In this document: in pieces, positions 1 to 11,001 of the stretch
Layout: each line of letters begins with the position of its first letter
How positions within the stretch are numbered: the first letter of the stretch is position 1
DNA from: Begonia masoniana
Taxonomy: Eukaryota; Streptophyta; Magnoliopsida; Cucurbitales; Begoniaceae
Assembly (NCBI GenBank): GCA_022432975.1
Contig: CM039512.1
Location: 46,249,289 to 46,313,288, forward strand
DNA length: 64,000 bases
Reading direction: 5' to 3'
Translations under genes and position numbers: made by a program
The notes under the pieces: model-generated
Database searches by the model: none
The model's input: only the letters and a program-made list of their open reading frames with translations
What the model was told of the DNA's origin: nothing

Positions 1-661
1 TATTTATTGAGTATTTCTTCCAATATTGTTGGCGCATTTAATTTCTGTTCTTAAAGCTTGTAAATTTCTGGCCAATCTTTACTTGATTTTTGGGGAGTTT
101 TGAGACCGAGAGGTGATAAACAACCGAGCACTGAAATTAATGTCATGAATATACGTAAGCTAGAGATAGTTACGGTATTTGTGTGATCACTGTGATTTCT
201 TGATTTATTTGTATTTGATTAATGCAGGATTTGAGACTGAGAAGTGATAACCTATTAATCAAATAAACTACGCAATGCTCGAGAGAGATTGTGATAGAAT
301 TTAGTGAAATCGATCATCAACATAGGAAGAATATTTATGAATATGATTACGGAAAACTGAAATAAACATTGTCTTGGTGAAATCGTAGTACCTAGGTTTT
401 TATTAATTTGATTTAATCTCAGTTTATTTGTTTTGCTATTTTAATTTAGTTTATTTTAATTGTTTTAGTCATTTATTTATTTTAATTATTTTAGTTGTTT
501 ATTTTAATTTCAATCCTTAAAAACCATATAACGTGTGTTCAATTTAGAATTAAGATTAATTGTTTCGATTATTAATTACAAGTCCTCGTGGGTTCGACAC
601 TCTATTTTATCACTATATTACTTGTTGCGACTCGTACACTTGCGAAATATTTTGCACAACA
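1..661 (+). repeat. Athila-type LTR, 3' part, cut by the window edge
   Basis: This AT-rich stretch resembles the last part of the Athila-like LTRs of element K (50720-51215 and 60680-61174). Both have a TTTGAGACNGGGAGGTGATAA-like segment, a later CTCGTGGGTTCGAC segment, and an ending with ACTTGCG...GCACAACA against ACTTGCG...CGCAACA. The LTR ends in CA at 661, and gag remnants of a different element resume directly after it. No PBS of the TGGCGCC type follows, so this is either a solo LTR or the end of an element lying left of the window. It is clearly older than K because the two differ throughout. Nothing codes here. Confidence 0.7.
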
Positions 662-1340
662 CTACCACCGCAATGGGCTAGATCGAAACAATCAATGACC
701 AATGATACTGTCAGTGGAGCCTTCAAGTTTATTAAAAGAGAGCCAGTGAACCAAACAGCTATGCTTACCATACCCACGGGTCCCACTTGCAAGAAGACAC
801 ATACTAGAGAATGCCAAGCTAGGTTAATGACTTGATTTAAGTGCGATCAAGCTGGACATTTTATCAAGGATTGCCTTAAAATGGTAAGAATCAGACAAAA
901 GCAATTGCTATGCCATGAAAAAGGAGGAAGCTGAAGGAAATGCAATTGTAGTAACATGTGTGCTTCTAATTTCTGAAGTACCTTCTTTTGTATTAATTGA
1001 TTTTGGGGCAACCCATTCTTTTATATCCCTTATACATTCAAAGAAATTCGATAAGACAATAGAACCTTTAGAACATATGTTGGGAGTAGCTACACCCTCA
1101 GGTACAGTAATGCTCGCCGACTCTATTATTTGAGGATTCAAAGTTCGTATTGGAGATAGAGAAATGCAAGATTACTACGTAATTTTTGGTATGGATTGGC
1201 TAACCAAACACTATGAAACAATTGATTGTCGCAAGAAGATAGTAAGATTTCAATTGCTTGAAGAGGAATCTTTCTTATTTCATGGGGATAAGAAGGGTTC
1301 AAGGATTTGAACTATATCATCATTACGAACACAACGGTTA
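662..1340 (+). pseudogene. Tekay-like element H: gag C-terminus and aspartic protease remnant
   Basis: The reading frame from about 662 to 900 ends in a degraded pair of zinc-knuckle-like segments (CKKTHTREC, then FKCDQAGHFIKDC), the usual end of a plant Ty3/gypsy Gag. The first Cys of the second knuckle is lost. At 915-1133 lies the retropepsin region with DFGATHSFIS, where the family has DTGATHSF; the active-site Thr is replaced by Phe. Stops interrupt the frame, for example after 835 and at 1131. The remains of the protease core continue past 1200 (GMDWLTKHYETIDC). The gene is dead. Most of Gag is missing because the Athila LTR ending at 661 abuts it. Confidence 0.8.
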
Positions 1341-2330
1341 TTGAACTCTAGATGTTTTGGATTCTTGGAAAACCTTGTGTGCACTCAAACCGAGGAAGCA
1401 ACAACCTTAGAAAATGTGCGGATAGTTCGTGAATATCCAGATGTCTTTCCAGATGATTTACAAAGTTTTCCACCAACTAGAGATGTAGAATTTGACATTG
1501 ATATTCTACCTAGAACGACACCAATATCTAAAGCCCCATACATAATGGCGAGTTGCTAGAAAAAAGATTCATTCAACCAAATTTTTCACCATGGGGAGCT
1601 CCAGTGTTATTCGTAAAGAAGAATGATGGATCTATGAGAATGTGCATCGATTATCGGAAACTGAATAAAGTCACCATAAATAACAAATACCCCCTCTTAA
1701 AAATCGATGACTTGTTTGATCAATTAAAGGGTGACGAAGTTTTCTCAAAAATAGATCTAAGATCGGGCTACTATCAGTTAAGAATCAAGGATGATGATGT
1801 ACCCAAGATGACATTTCGGACGAGATATGGCCACTATGAGTTTTGAGTTATGCCATTCAGATTGAGTAATGCCCCGGCCGCCTTTATGGATTTAATGAAT
1901 CGAATATTCAAGAAATTCTTAGATGAATTCGTGATTTTTTTTATTGACGATATTCTCATCTATTTAAGGAGTAAGGAAGAGCATAAAGGACACTTACGAA
2001 TTATTTTATCGACTACGAGGTACAAAAAGTTGTATGCGAAGTTTTTCAAATGCGAATTCTGAATGAAAGAGGTAGCTTTTCTCGATCACGTGATTTCAAA
2101 GGAGGGTGTATTGGTAGACCTTGGAAAGATCGAAGCAGTTAGTAAATGCCTGCAACCAAAAAATGTAGCAGAAGTACGAAGCTTTCTTGGTCTTACGGGC
2201 TATTACAGAAGATTTGTGGAAGAACTATCAAAACTAGCCACACTGCTCACTAGACTCACAAGGAATCGTGCTAAGTATTTATGGATTGAAGAATGCGAAC
2301 AAAGCTTCCAAAAACTAAAAGAAAGATTGA
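1341..2330 (+). pseudogene. Tekay-like element H: reverse transcriptase remnant
   Basis: Open pieces at 1341-1559, 1553-1846, 1850-2062 and 2063-2500 together follow the Ty3/gypsy RT order. They show [54 protein letters not shown] and the catalytic FIDDILIY box. The last three pieces share one frame separated only by TGA codons at 1844 and 2060, so these are nonsense mutations. The join at about 1555 needs a frame change. The enzyme would copy element RNA into cDNA; this copy cannot. It lies between the protease and RNase H remnants of the same element. Confidence 0.9.
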
Positions 2331-2995
2331 TTTCAGCACCAATACTCACTATACCATCTGAAATAGGGAAATTTGTGGTCTATAGTGATGCCTCAAAATA
2401 TGGACTCAGATGTGTACTTATGCAAGAAGGAAAAGTTGTAGTCTATGCCTCCAGACAGATCATGAGAAGAATTACTCGACTCATGATTTGGAACTTATAG
2501 TAGTTATATATGCACTCGAAATTTGGAGACACTATCTATATGGAGAAAGATGTGAGATTTACACCGATCATAAAAGTTTGAAATATTTTTTAACGCAAAA
2601 GGACTTGAATATGAGGCATCCCAGATAGTTAGAATTAGTAAAAGATTATGATTACGAAATTATATATCACCCTGAAAAGGCAAATGTGGTGGCCGACGCA
2701 CTAAGTAAAAAAGTCTCTCCAAGTGTTTCAACACAAAGTCCAATTCTAGAAAAGTTAGTTGAAGGAATGCAGAAATTTGATGTTGAGATAATACCTTTCG
2801 AATTAATTGAGAGATTATCTGCAATAATACTACAACCAAGCTTGTTCGAGCAAATTAAGAACAAACAACATGACGATATTTTCTTATGCAAGATGAGAGA
2901 TCAATTGATAGGTGGGAAGAAATTAGAATTTTCTATGTCAAAAGATGGAGTTATTAACTTTAAAAAAAATGGTATATACGTAACGAAAACGAATT
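2331..2995 (+). pseudogene. Tekay-like element H: RNase H remnant
   Basis: The RNase H start is visible as [20 protein letters not shown] with the first catalytic Asp kept. It is followed by a frame change near 2455, then [19 protein letters not shown] in the 2410-2628 piece. A nonsense codon falls at about 2626, where the family reads RRWLE. The tail VVADALSKK opens the tether between RNase H and integrase (2686-2997). One frameshift and at least one stop disable it. Confidence 0.85.
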
Positions 2996-2997
2996 GA

Positions 2998-4275
2998 AAG
3001 GAGTTATATTAAAAGAAGCACACTCAACTCTATACTCGGTACGTCTTGATACAACCAAAATGTATTAAGATTTGAAGCAGCACTATTGGTGGCAAGGAAT
3101 GAAATTAGATGTAGCAAAATGTGTTGAGAAATGTCTTATATGTCAGCAAGTCAAAGCGGAGCATCAACGACTTTCTGGCATTTTACAACTGTTATTTGTA
3201 GCCCAGTGGAAATGGGAACATATCACGATTGATTTCGTTATTGAACTTCCCAGGTCAATTAAAAATTATGACTCTATTTGGGTGATAGTTGACAGGTTGA
3301 CAAAATCGGCACATTTTATTCCCGTACGGACTACCTTTAATATGGATCAATATGCCCAGATATATATTATAGATATCATTATATTACACGGTAAGCCTGT
3401 CTCTATAGTTTCGGATTGAGATACTCGTTTCACCTCAAAGTTCTGAAAGAGTTTGCAAAAAGCAATGGACACTTAGTTAAATTTCAGTACAGCTTTTCAT
3501 CCTCAAACAGATGGACAGTCAGAAAGAACGATTCAAACCTTGGAGGACATAGTAAGAGCTTATGCTAATGATTTTCAAGGGAATTGTTGTAAGAATTTGC
3601 CACTAGTAGAGTTGTCCTATAACAATAGTTACCAGGCTTCAATTGGAATAATGCTTTATAAAGCACTTTATGATAAAAAGTGTAGATTCCCAGTACATTG
3701 GGATGAGGTTGGTGAAGACATTTTTGTTGGACCTGATATTTTGAAACAAACTGTTGATATTGTTACTTTAATTAGAAAGAGGATTCTTACAGCCCAAAGT
3801 AGATAGAAAAGCTATGTAGATCAAAGAATTAGAAAATTAGAATTTGATGAAAGTGATAAAGTATTTTTGAAAGTTTCTCTAATGAGAGGTGTGATGCTGT
3901 TAGGAAAGAATGACAAATTGAGCCCAAGATACATTGGCAAATTTACAATTTCAGCAAAAATTGAAGAAGTTATTTATGAGCTGAATTTACCAGAGTCATT
4001 TAAGCAGGTTCACAACGTGTTTCACATCTCGATGTTGAGGAAATACATTTTAGATCCCTCACATATCTTACCAATGAGATCCGAAGAGTTTGTGCTCAAC
4101 CTTAACTTATTCTTTGAAGAAAGACCGATTCAAATTCTAGAATCAGAAGAAAGAGAGCTACAGAATAAGAAGGTTTCGCGTGTAAGAGTTCTATGAAAAA
4201 ATCAAAACATAGAGAAAGCAACTTAGGAAAAGGAAGAAGAAATGAGAAGGGTCTATCCAGAGCTTTTTAGGTAAT
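2998..4275 (+). pseudogene. Tekay-like element H: integrase and chromodomain-like tail remnant
   Basis: The integrase zinc region reads KQHYWWQGMKLDVAKC...CLIC, but the preceding histidine motif is mutated (YSVRLDTTKMY where HPGSTKMY is usual). The catalytic core is recognisable from ITIDFVIELP, HGKPVSIVSD and HPQTDGQSERTIQ, the DD35E set. It is broken by stops, for example TGA at about 3417. The piece at 3867-4196 gives the Tekay-type C-terminal part (NVFHISMLRKYILDPSH), and a degraded chromodomain-like end (VRVL, PELF) reaches about 4270. A degenerate polypurine tract and the LTR follow. Confidence 0.85.
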
Positions 4276-4318
4276 TGTTTAAATTTTGAGAACAAAATTT
4301 CTTTTAAAAATGGTAGAT

Positions 4319-5674
4319 TGTAACATATTAAAATTTATTCCTAAATATATGCAATTTATCAATCAAACCCTAATTGCAGTTAATAAAAGAAAATTCCTAA
4401 TTTTAGCATAAAATCGTAGATTTATTCCCAATCAACTGTCTAATTTTCGGTGAATGGAAATCTGAAGCATATGAAAAATATTCATTCCTAATTTCAAGCC
4501 TATATTCTGTGAAAGTTTGGAAAATAATCACAGAATAAAATCATTTCATAAATCGGCCGACAAATCTGACCATCAATAGGGAAAGAATCGTACTCCTCCT
4601 TCTATGGAAAGACTAGGAGGAGCTCCCCTATAATTTCTGTGCTGTGGTGAGAGAAAAATCACACATATGCACAACAAATTCCTCTATTGTGTTATGTAAA
4701 CCAGAGAACAACCAGTAACTCTTATCTTGCCCTGCTCAACCACCGACCACCGTGAACTGTCCAGACTATGGCAAACATCTCTATGGAGGAAGAATCGTAA
4801 CTTCCATCGACTTTGCTCTCCATCGAAAAATTTTCTCGCTCGACTAAACGTTCCTCTGGCAAAAATATTCCTTGGCCGAACCGTTTTCTACACGACAGAA
4901 ATCCTTTCAACCTCCATCGACAACCACTAGTGGCGTAAGTCTCTCCCTCTCGCTCTGTCTTCATCTCTCTTGCTTGCTCTGTCTCTATCTTTGTGTCTCA
5001 TACGCTCTCTCGACATAACGCAACACAAACGAAGGAAGAAGGAAACGTTGGGTCAAACTTTTAATTCTGAACCGAACTAGACCATCCAACAAATTGAACC
5101 AGGCCAACAGTTCAGAAACATATCACCAGTGAACTGAACCGGCCCAATTGACCTGAAAATTCAACGCTAGGATTTTATTAGTAAGGAATTTCTATCCTAA
5201 TTGTTTTCAAAAGGATTATTTTGGGATGAACGAAGAAATTTAAGTCTCCTTAATTTTTAGGCAAAGAAGGTCAATCCCACACTTGGGAAAAGTATTTAAA
5301 ACTCTATTTCCTCACTCTCTCGAAATCTAGGTAAGTAAAATACTAGGTTTTCATTGTTTTGGCCTTAGGCCCTACATCACAAAACATTTATTATATTATT
5401 TTCTTTAAAGTATTTTAGGATTCAATTATGATTTTATTTGGACACGCATATTTAGGCATTGATATAGAATTTTATAAAGATAAAATTGGTAGGATATTTT
5501 GCATGTGTATGAAAACGATGGAATTGATAGAAAATATGTGATAGTAAAGTTTGAACGACAATGAGATGTCTGAGTTTGAAAGAAAATGAGATAGTTAAGC
5601 CTGAACAACAATGAGATGACTATTCCTGAACGACAATGAGATGGCTATGCCTAAACGAAAATGAGATGGCTACG
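4319..5674 (+). repeat. 3' LTR of element H, first part
   Basis: TGTAACAT at 4319 follows a weak purine stretch after the pol remnant, where a Tekay-like 3' LTR should begin. The segment has no convincing gene. It carries the conserved AGGTAAGT...CCTACATCAC island at 5329-5380 that is also found in the other Tekay-like LTRs here. It ends inside a 25-bp minisatellite, where solo LTR A is inserted. The LTR resumes at 48485-48536 and again at 63646 to the window end, and those pieces join with the repeat in exact register. Confidence 0.75.
5553..5674 (+). repeat. 25-bp minisatellite in the H LTR, units 1-5
   Basis: Five head-to-tail units of a 25-bp repeat (type GAACGACAATGAGATGGCTA plus TGCCT) start at 5553, 5578, 5603, 5628 and 5653. 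The fifth is cut after 22 bases by the insertion of solo LTR A at 5675. The missing CCT is found at 48485-48487, beyond the insertion. Confidence 0.9.
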
Positions 5675-5977
5675 TGTAACACCCAGAAAACTTATTAAAC
5701 AAATTGTGCATATTTTATACCCAAGAACTTATTGTTTAATTAATAATAGAAAATTGCAAGAGAGATTAATTGGGTAGTTGAATTATGGAACGAACCAAGT
5801 CGGAGTGTGTATTAGTTAGAAAACTTGGGAGGGTAAAATTGGAATAAATTAGGGTAGGTGTTGAAGGACCAATGAAGAATCGACACCTCATTTTGGCTTC
5901 CTCAAGAAGCTACCCACAATGTGAACAATTCTCCTTCAACTGAAGCTCCTCCTCTCCCACGCCAAGTTCTCTTCTCC

Positions 5978-6027
<50 letters not shown>

Positions 6028-7501
6028 CCTTCTGCTGAAACTCACCGCAAAGAAGGAGAAACCCTTCTCCCTCTCGCTCACTTTTCTCCCCACCTCCACG
6101 CCAGATGACCTCATGCTAGCCCCCTGCCTCCTTGCAGTTTTCATTTTCCCCTCCAAAGCTCTCCTCCTCTCTCTCGTGCATTCAGTTTTTGAACTACAAA
6201 CTACATTTCCTCCGAGGGTTTCTAGATGAATTTTGAATTCTCTAGAACAGGTTAAGTGTCTTTTAGCCTATGGACGATAGAAATGCATTAGGAGTTGATT
6301 TTGTTGGTGGATGTGTAAACCATGGACTTGGACGTATAAAAAAATTTAGTTCCCCTTACTGAATTGAAATGTTGAAATGTTATTCAAGTGAGTAGGAAAT
6401 CTTTGAATGGGTTGGTTGGGTTTGGATTGTTGTGGTTTGAATATATAGTTATGAATAAGGGTTTGATGATGGACTTGGTACCGGTTGTCTTGGATTTAAG
6501 TTAACAAGTTTTAACACTTGAGGCTTATGATATGATGAAATGTGTTGATTGAGTAGGATTTATGGTTATATGATAAATGTGCTTTATGATGATTGATGTT
6601 AGGATTTAAAATGTTATAGGTTGTCAAGTAACCGAGGTTAGCGTTCAAGAGCAATAGTTGGCTAAGGACCCCAGGTAAGTAGTGTACGTATGTTTTCGCC
6701 TTTTAGCCTATATCACAGAATGTTAGGGTTATGTTGTATGTTTATTGTATATTTCGTTAGTTCATGCATCATATTTTGAAAAGATACGAAAATGAATTTG
6801 CATATGATTTATGAAACAGTATGATACGATATGAAATGAAACAAAATGAAACGAGTATGAATCTTTGAGCAAAGTAATTCGCCCCTCAAATGAGTATGAG
6901 AATTGGTGATTTGAAAAAGTGATCAACTTCCCATCTAGTATGAGGATCAAAACATGTCTTAGAAGTAATTCGCCTTCCAAATAAGTATGAGAATTTGACA
7001 GGTATGATTTTGGAAAAGTGATCTACTTCCCATCTAGTGTGAGGATCATGCAAAAATGAGTACGAAAACATAAATGAATACGAAAACGGAAGTGTAACGA
7101 CCATGTAGAGACAACATATGTTAGGAGATAAGTGAACTGTTTTCATTTCATTATTGCACTATTTATTAAGCATTAGGCTTATAGTTTGAATTATGTGATG
7201 TAGGTGAAGAGGAACTAAATGGTGAGTTACACAAACCTGTACAGAAGTGAAGGACACAGTTGAAGAGGTACGACCATAGCGGCAACCCAGCAAATTTATT
7301 AGGGCGATTTCAACTGTGGGCAGTCATGTAAAGGTTTTGGGTATAAGTATTTTTATGGTTTTAAAGTTCTCGTTTAGGAAAGATTTTATGTTTTGAAAAT
7401 ACCAAAAATTCTTAGGTATTTTGGTTCGTTTTGACTGAGCTATGAAATGTTTGAAAATTTGTGAAAAGCGTTATGTTTAAAAGATTTTGGATGATGTTTA
7501 T
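5675..7501 (+). repeat. Solo LTR A, left part (no gene)
   Basis: This is the first 1.8 kb of LTR A. It holds a CT microsatellite (5983-6024) and the conserved AGGTAAGT...GCCTATATCAC island (6673-6717). It also holds locally repeated stretches around 6875-7050, where AGTAATTCGCC and ATCNACTTCCCATCTAGTGTGAGGATC each occur twice. The second island ends with GATGTAGGTGA near 7195-7205. No open frame here resembles a protein. B's TSD copy TTTAT occupies 7497-7501. Confidence 0.8.
5983..6024 (+). repeat. (CT)n microsatellite
   Basis: About 20 CT dinucleotides in a pyrimidine-rich stretch within LTR A. Long serine/leucine or arginine/glutamate frames across it are low-complexity shadows. Confidence 0.95.
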
Positions 7502-7824
7502 TGGTAACCTTTAGTATCTGCAAAACAAAGGTCATGAAACACAAACCCACAATAAGATATTCTCAGCTAAATCCGAGAGCACCTCCAAATTAAGTAACCC
7601 AAATATAAATAAATTGATGTCCAATTGATACGAATTATTGGGATGATCTTACTAGATGAATGATGAATGTAACCTGCAAGTTTCACGTAACAACAAGAAC
7701 AAACAAATAAGTTAAACAAAGATTACCCGTAACCAGCTCGAGAGCAACTTTGGCATGGCACAAGTCTTGGTTGGCTCAACTTTTTTCCTACATAAGATCT
7801 TAGATAGGAAAAGAGAAGGTGTAA

Positions 7825-10381
7825 CACTTGGATTTTCAGGTTTTTAGATTTTTTGTTATATAAGGATATATTTGTAAATATAGTAAATTAAGTCCATTTC
7901 GTGAACGAGAAGTTTTATTAGAACCCTAAGAATAAATTATAATATTTAGTGAAATAAGAAAATTTTGGAGAAACCAAATCGATAGACTAAATAACGAAAT
8001 AAATAAAGGATTAAGTGGAGGGGTGAAATGGTAATTTAGGAAGTTAAAATTATATAAAAAAAAAAATAACAAAACCCCTCCCCTCCCATGATTTTTCATT
8101 ATGCAGACTTCCCCTCTTCCTCTCCCATAGGCGATTCACCTTCCCTTCGCTGTTTCTCCCTCAACCGACGTTTGTTCCTCCTCCGAAGTCCGATTTCTCC
8201 TCTGTTTTCTTCCGCCATCAACGCTCTAGGTAAGATTCTAGTGTTTTGGACGGTTAGTTTTTTATTTTTAGGGTTGTTAACGGTTAGGGTTTTGATTAGG
8301 GTTTTGTTAAAATTTATAGGTTATGTTGGAAATCGATAAATTTACCGTATAAATGACTTTGATGGATGTATTTATGATTACTGGTGAAAGTTAGGTTGAA
8401 TTAATGGTTGTTATTGGATTTTTGGTGGTTGAAAATGTGTAAAAAGCCATTAATGAAGGTTGTAGAAATTGTGAGTGCGAATTGCTCGATGAAATGCTCT
8501 AGAGAAGTAAAATGAGATTTTTAAGAAATTGCCTTAGCTAAGGGTTTCATTTAGCTCTGGAATTTAATCATTTAGGGTCAATTCTAATAACGATAATTGT
8601 GAAATGTTCTAGGTGAACGAAACCTACAGACGGTACTCAGCTTGCTAAGAACGCCAGGTAAGTTCTTGTGACTTACTGTGGCCGATAGGCCTACACTATA
8701 TGTCGGTTATGCTTGTTGAGGAAACTTGGTGCAATGGAATGTTTATATGCTTTTGGATGGGTAGACTAGGGTTAGTTGTTTTATAAGTTATGTTTATGTA
8801 TTATTTTGATGGTACTTACGTTATCTATGCTTTACGTTATGCATTTTAATTGTTCATGCATTATTGTTTTATGAAATGACATGAAAACAAATATATGCAT
8901 TGATTTCATGAAAAGAGGAAATGCAAGTATGAAAGTATCATGTAAACAACCCCCATAGTGGTTATCGGGGAGAGATTCAGACCTGGCATTTTGTGGGGAG
9001 CGGATTTTCCTCCCTTCAGATGGTGCGGGCTATCTAATTGCTTGATGTGCCCTATCCATCTACCGAGTGATGCCTCGATAACCAAAAACTGTCACGGATT
9101 GAAAAATGAATGAACAGACTAAAATTTCATATGCACATTTACGCATTGTCATTTATGTAGGCTTACTGAGTTTTATCTCATAGGCGTCTCTATGGTGTAG
9201 GTGAACTCGACGAAGGTGAGAAAGACGTTCCTCTACAAGATGAACGTACAGACTAAAGAATGATGCCTGTGGGAGTGCGCTGTGCAGTCGAAGCGATTTT
9301 GACCCGTGGGAACGAACGTATATGTATTTTAAGTATATTAGGTAAAGATGATATAGATAAGTATATAGATGGTTTATTCTAGGATGATTAGCAACTAGCT
9401 TGAAAAGATTGATGTTGATAATGGTTTTCTGGATGATTTTATAGATGGGTTTACTTTTTTGATGATTTTATGAGTTTCCGTTGCGTATGTTTGATGTTGA
9501 TGATATAGGTTAGGTTTTGAGTCAGATTTGATGATTTGAGTGCGTATATATGCACGGGAATATGGTATGTTAGGTGGAGATAGATATGGATGAATTGAGG
9601 AATTTGTATTGGTGTATTTTTAGGTAAAAATTAGAGGAAATGGCAAAGGAAAGGACGAAAGGGAGAAAGATGGCACTGGGCGCGCAGGGTGCGCAACTGG
9701 CGCGAGCAGGGCTGTCTGGACTGGCAAGCAGGGCACGCGACAGCCGCGCTGCCCTGCTCAGCTGATCGATTAGCAAATGCCCAAGAAAAATTGACGCAAG
9801 GCAGAGTGGTCACCGATCGATCGGCAAAATACTATTCATTCTGGTAAAAATCTAAAGCGATCACCAATCCATGGATCCGCTAGCTGATCCATCAGCCTTC
9901 GTTGGGCACTGGGCACGCAACACGCGCACCAGGTGTGGGCAGGGGCGCGCGATGGTGGGCGCGCAGTGCAGTATGGTAGGGCCTGCCCGATGGTGCGCGG
10001 TGGCGCGCGAGAGGACGCATGGCATGGGCGCGCGAGGCGTGCACTGTGGGCGCGCGCCAGTTGCGCACGCGGTGCGCGAGCGGCATGCGCACATGGTGCG
10101 CGAGGGGCGCGCGCGCCAAATGCTTGGGCGCGCCCCATGCATGCCACCCTTCATGTTTTGAAGTCCTATGCCTCAAGTGATGTTTTCCGACCTAAGACGA
10201 GTTGTTTTAAATACGTTTTAAGTTAGACCCTACGAGTCGATAAAGGTGGATTGGATGCCTAAGTCCGTTCTTTGATGTATGAAGAAGAAAAATGAAAAAT
10301 TTTATGTGAATGGGCGAGGGTAAAATAAAATGTATGTCATGGCTAGGCCGTGGCAGCCCTAACGGGATTGGGGTCGTCACA
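7825..10381 (+). mobile_element. Tekay-like solo LTR C
   Basis: It is a 2,557-bp LTR from TGTAACAC (7825) to CGTCACA (10381), flanked by GAAGG (7820-7824) and GTAGG (10382-10386), a 5-bp TSD with one change. The other LTR of host element B preserves the empty site: AGAGAAGGTGAGGATTAAG is uninterrupted at about 37853-37870. No gag-pol is present, so it is a solo LTR. It contains island 1 (8656-8696), island 2 with CTCATAGGCGTC...GGTGTAGGTGA (about 9165-9205), island 3 TTTTGACCCGTGGG (9297-9310) and a GC-rich block (9670-10140). The overlapping long frames in that block on both strands are composition artefacts. Confidence 0.92.
9670..10140 (+). repeat. GC-rich, palindrome-bearing block of solo LTR C
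   Basis: This is a sharp change from AT-rich LTR sequence to GC-rich DNA full of GCGCGC and TGCGCG. It includes the perfect 12-bp palindrome CCGATCGATCGG at 9813-9824. It lies 240-710 bp from the LTR end, the same place as the GC-rich blocks of A, F and J. Open frames on both strands reflect lack of stop codons at high GC, not genes. Confidence 0.85.
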
Positions 10382-11001
10382 GTAGGTGAGGATTAAGAGT
10401 CACCAAATAACCACGGATTTGGCAACAATTGGAGTCTCAATCTCCACTCGAATTGATGAACAATTAGAGGACTAACCTTAGTTGATGATGATGATGAACT
10501 GATGCTAGAGAGAAAGGGTCTACTTATTCTCATTCCAAAAATAATCTGCTAAATCACAAACTCCAATAGCCATAATTAAATGCAATCCTAAGGTGGTTTA
10601 AGGTCATTTCACACAAGGAGTTGATCTCGGTCGTGCCTGCTTTGGATTTTCTTTCTTCAATCGAAGGTGGAGATGGTTTTTTCTTCAACAAGGCTAATTT
10701 TTAATCCTATAAGAATAGCATTCAGCTGATGACTTATTTAAAATTTGAATTTGAAGGTTGGAGAATGGCGCCCACAAGTGGAATAGATCAGACCTTGATG
10801 GTGCGCGCGCAGCCATGTCTTGAACGCTCCCCTAGTGGGCTGAGCCTCTTAATGCTTGGTCTTCAAGTCTTTGTGTGCCACACCTTGACCATCACTAACC
10901 TAATATTTATCTAACCTAACCACACAATCTAATGCAGGCAACTGTAGATTAAATAACAAGAAAGACCAATGTATACCAAATTCAAATGCAAGAATGGAAA
11001 A

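Noticed and set aside
4640..5000. Host gene fragment with exon-like text and frames in both directions
   Set aside because: The frames of 67-80 codons show no domain, and the stretch lies inside the H LTR between its start and island 1.
5902..6229. Possible small gene with a Leu/Ser-rich or Arg/Glu-rich run
   Set aside because: The run is a CT microsatellite inside LTR A. There is no recognisable domain on either side.
9836..10226. Six overlapping frames of 94-103 codons
   Set aside because: They lie in the GC-rich block of solo LTR C. All frames are open because stops are rare at this composition, and no domain is seen.
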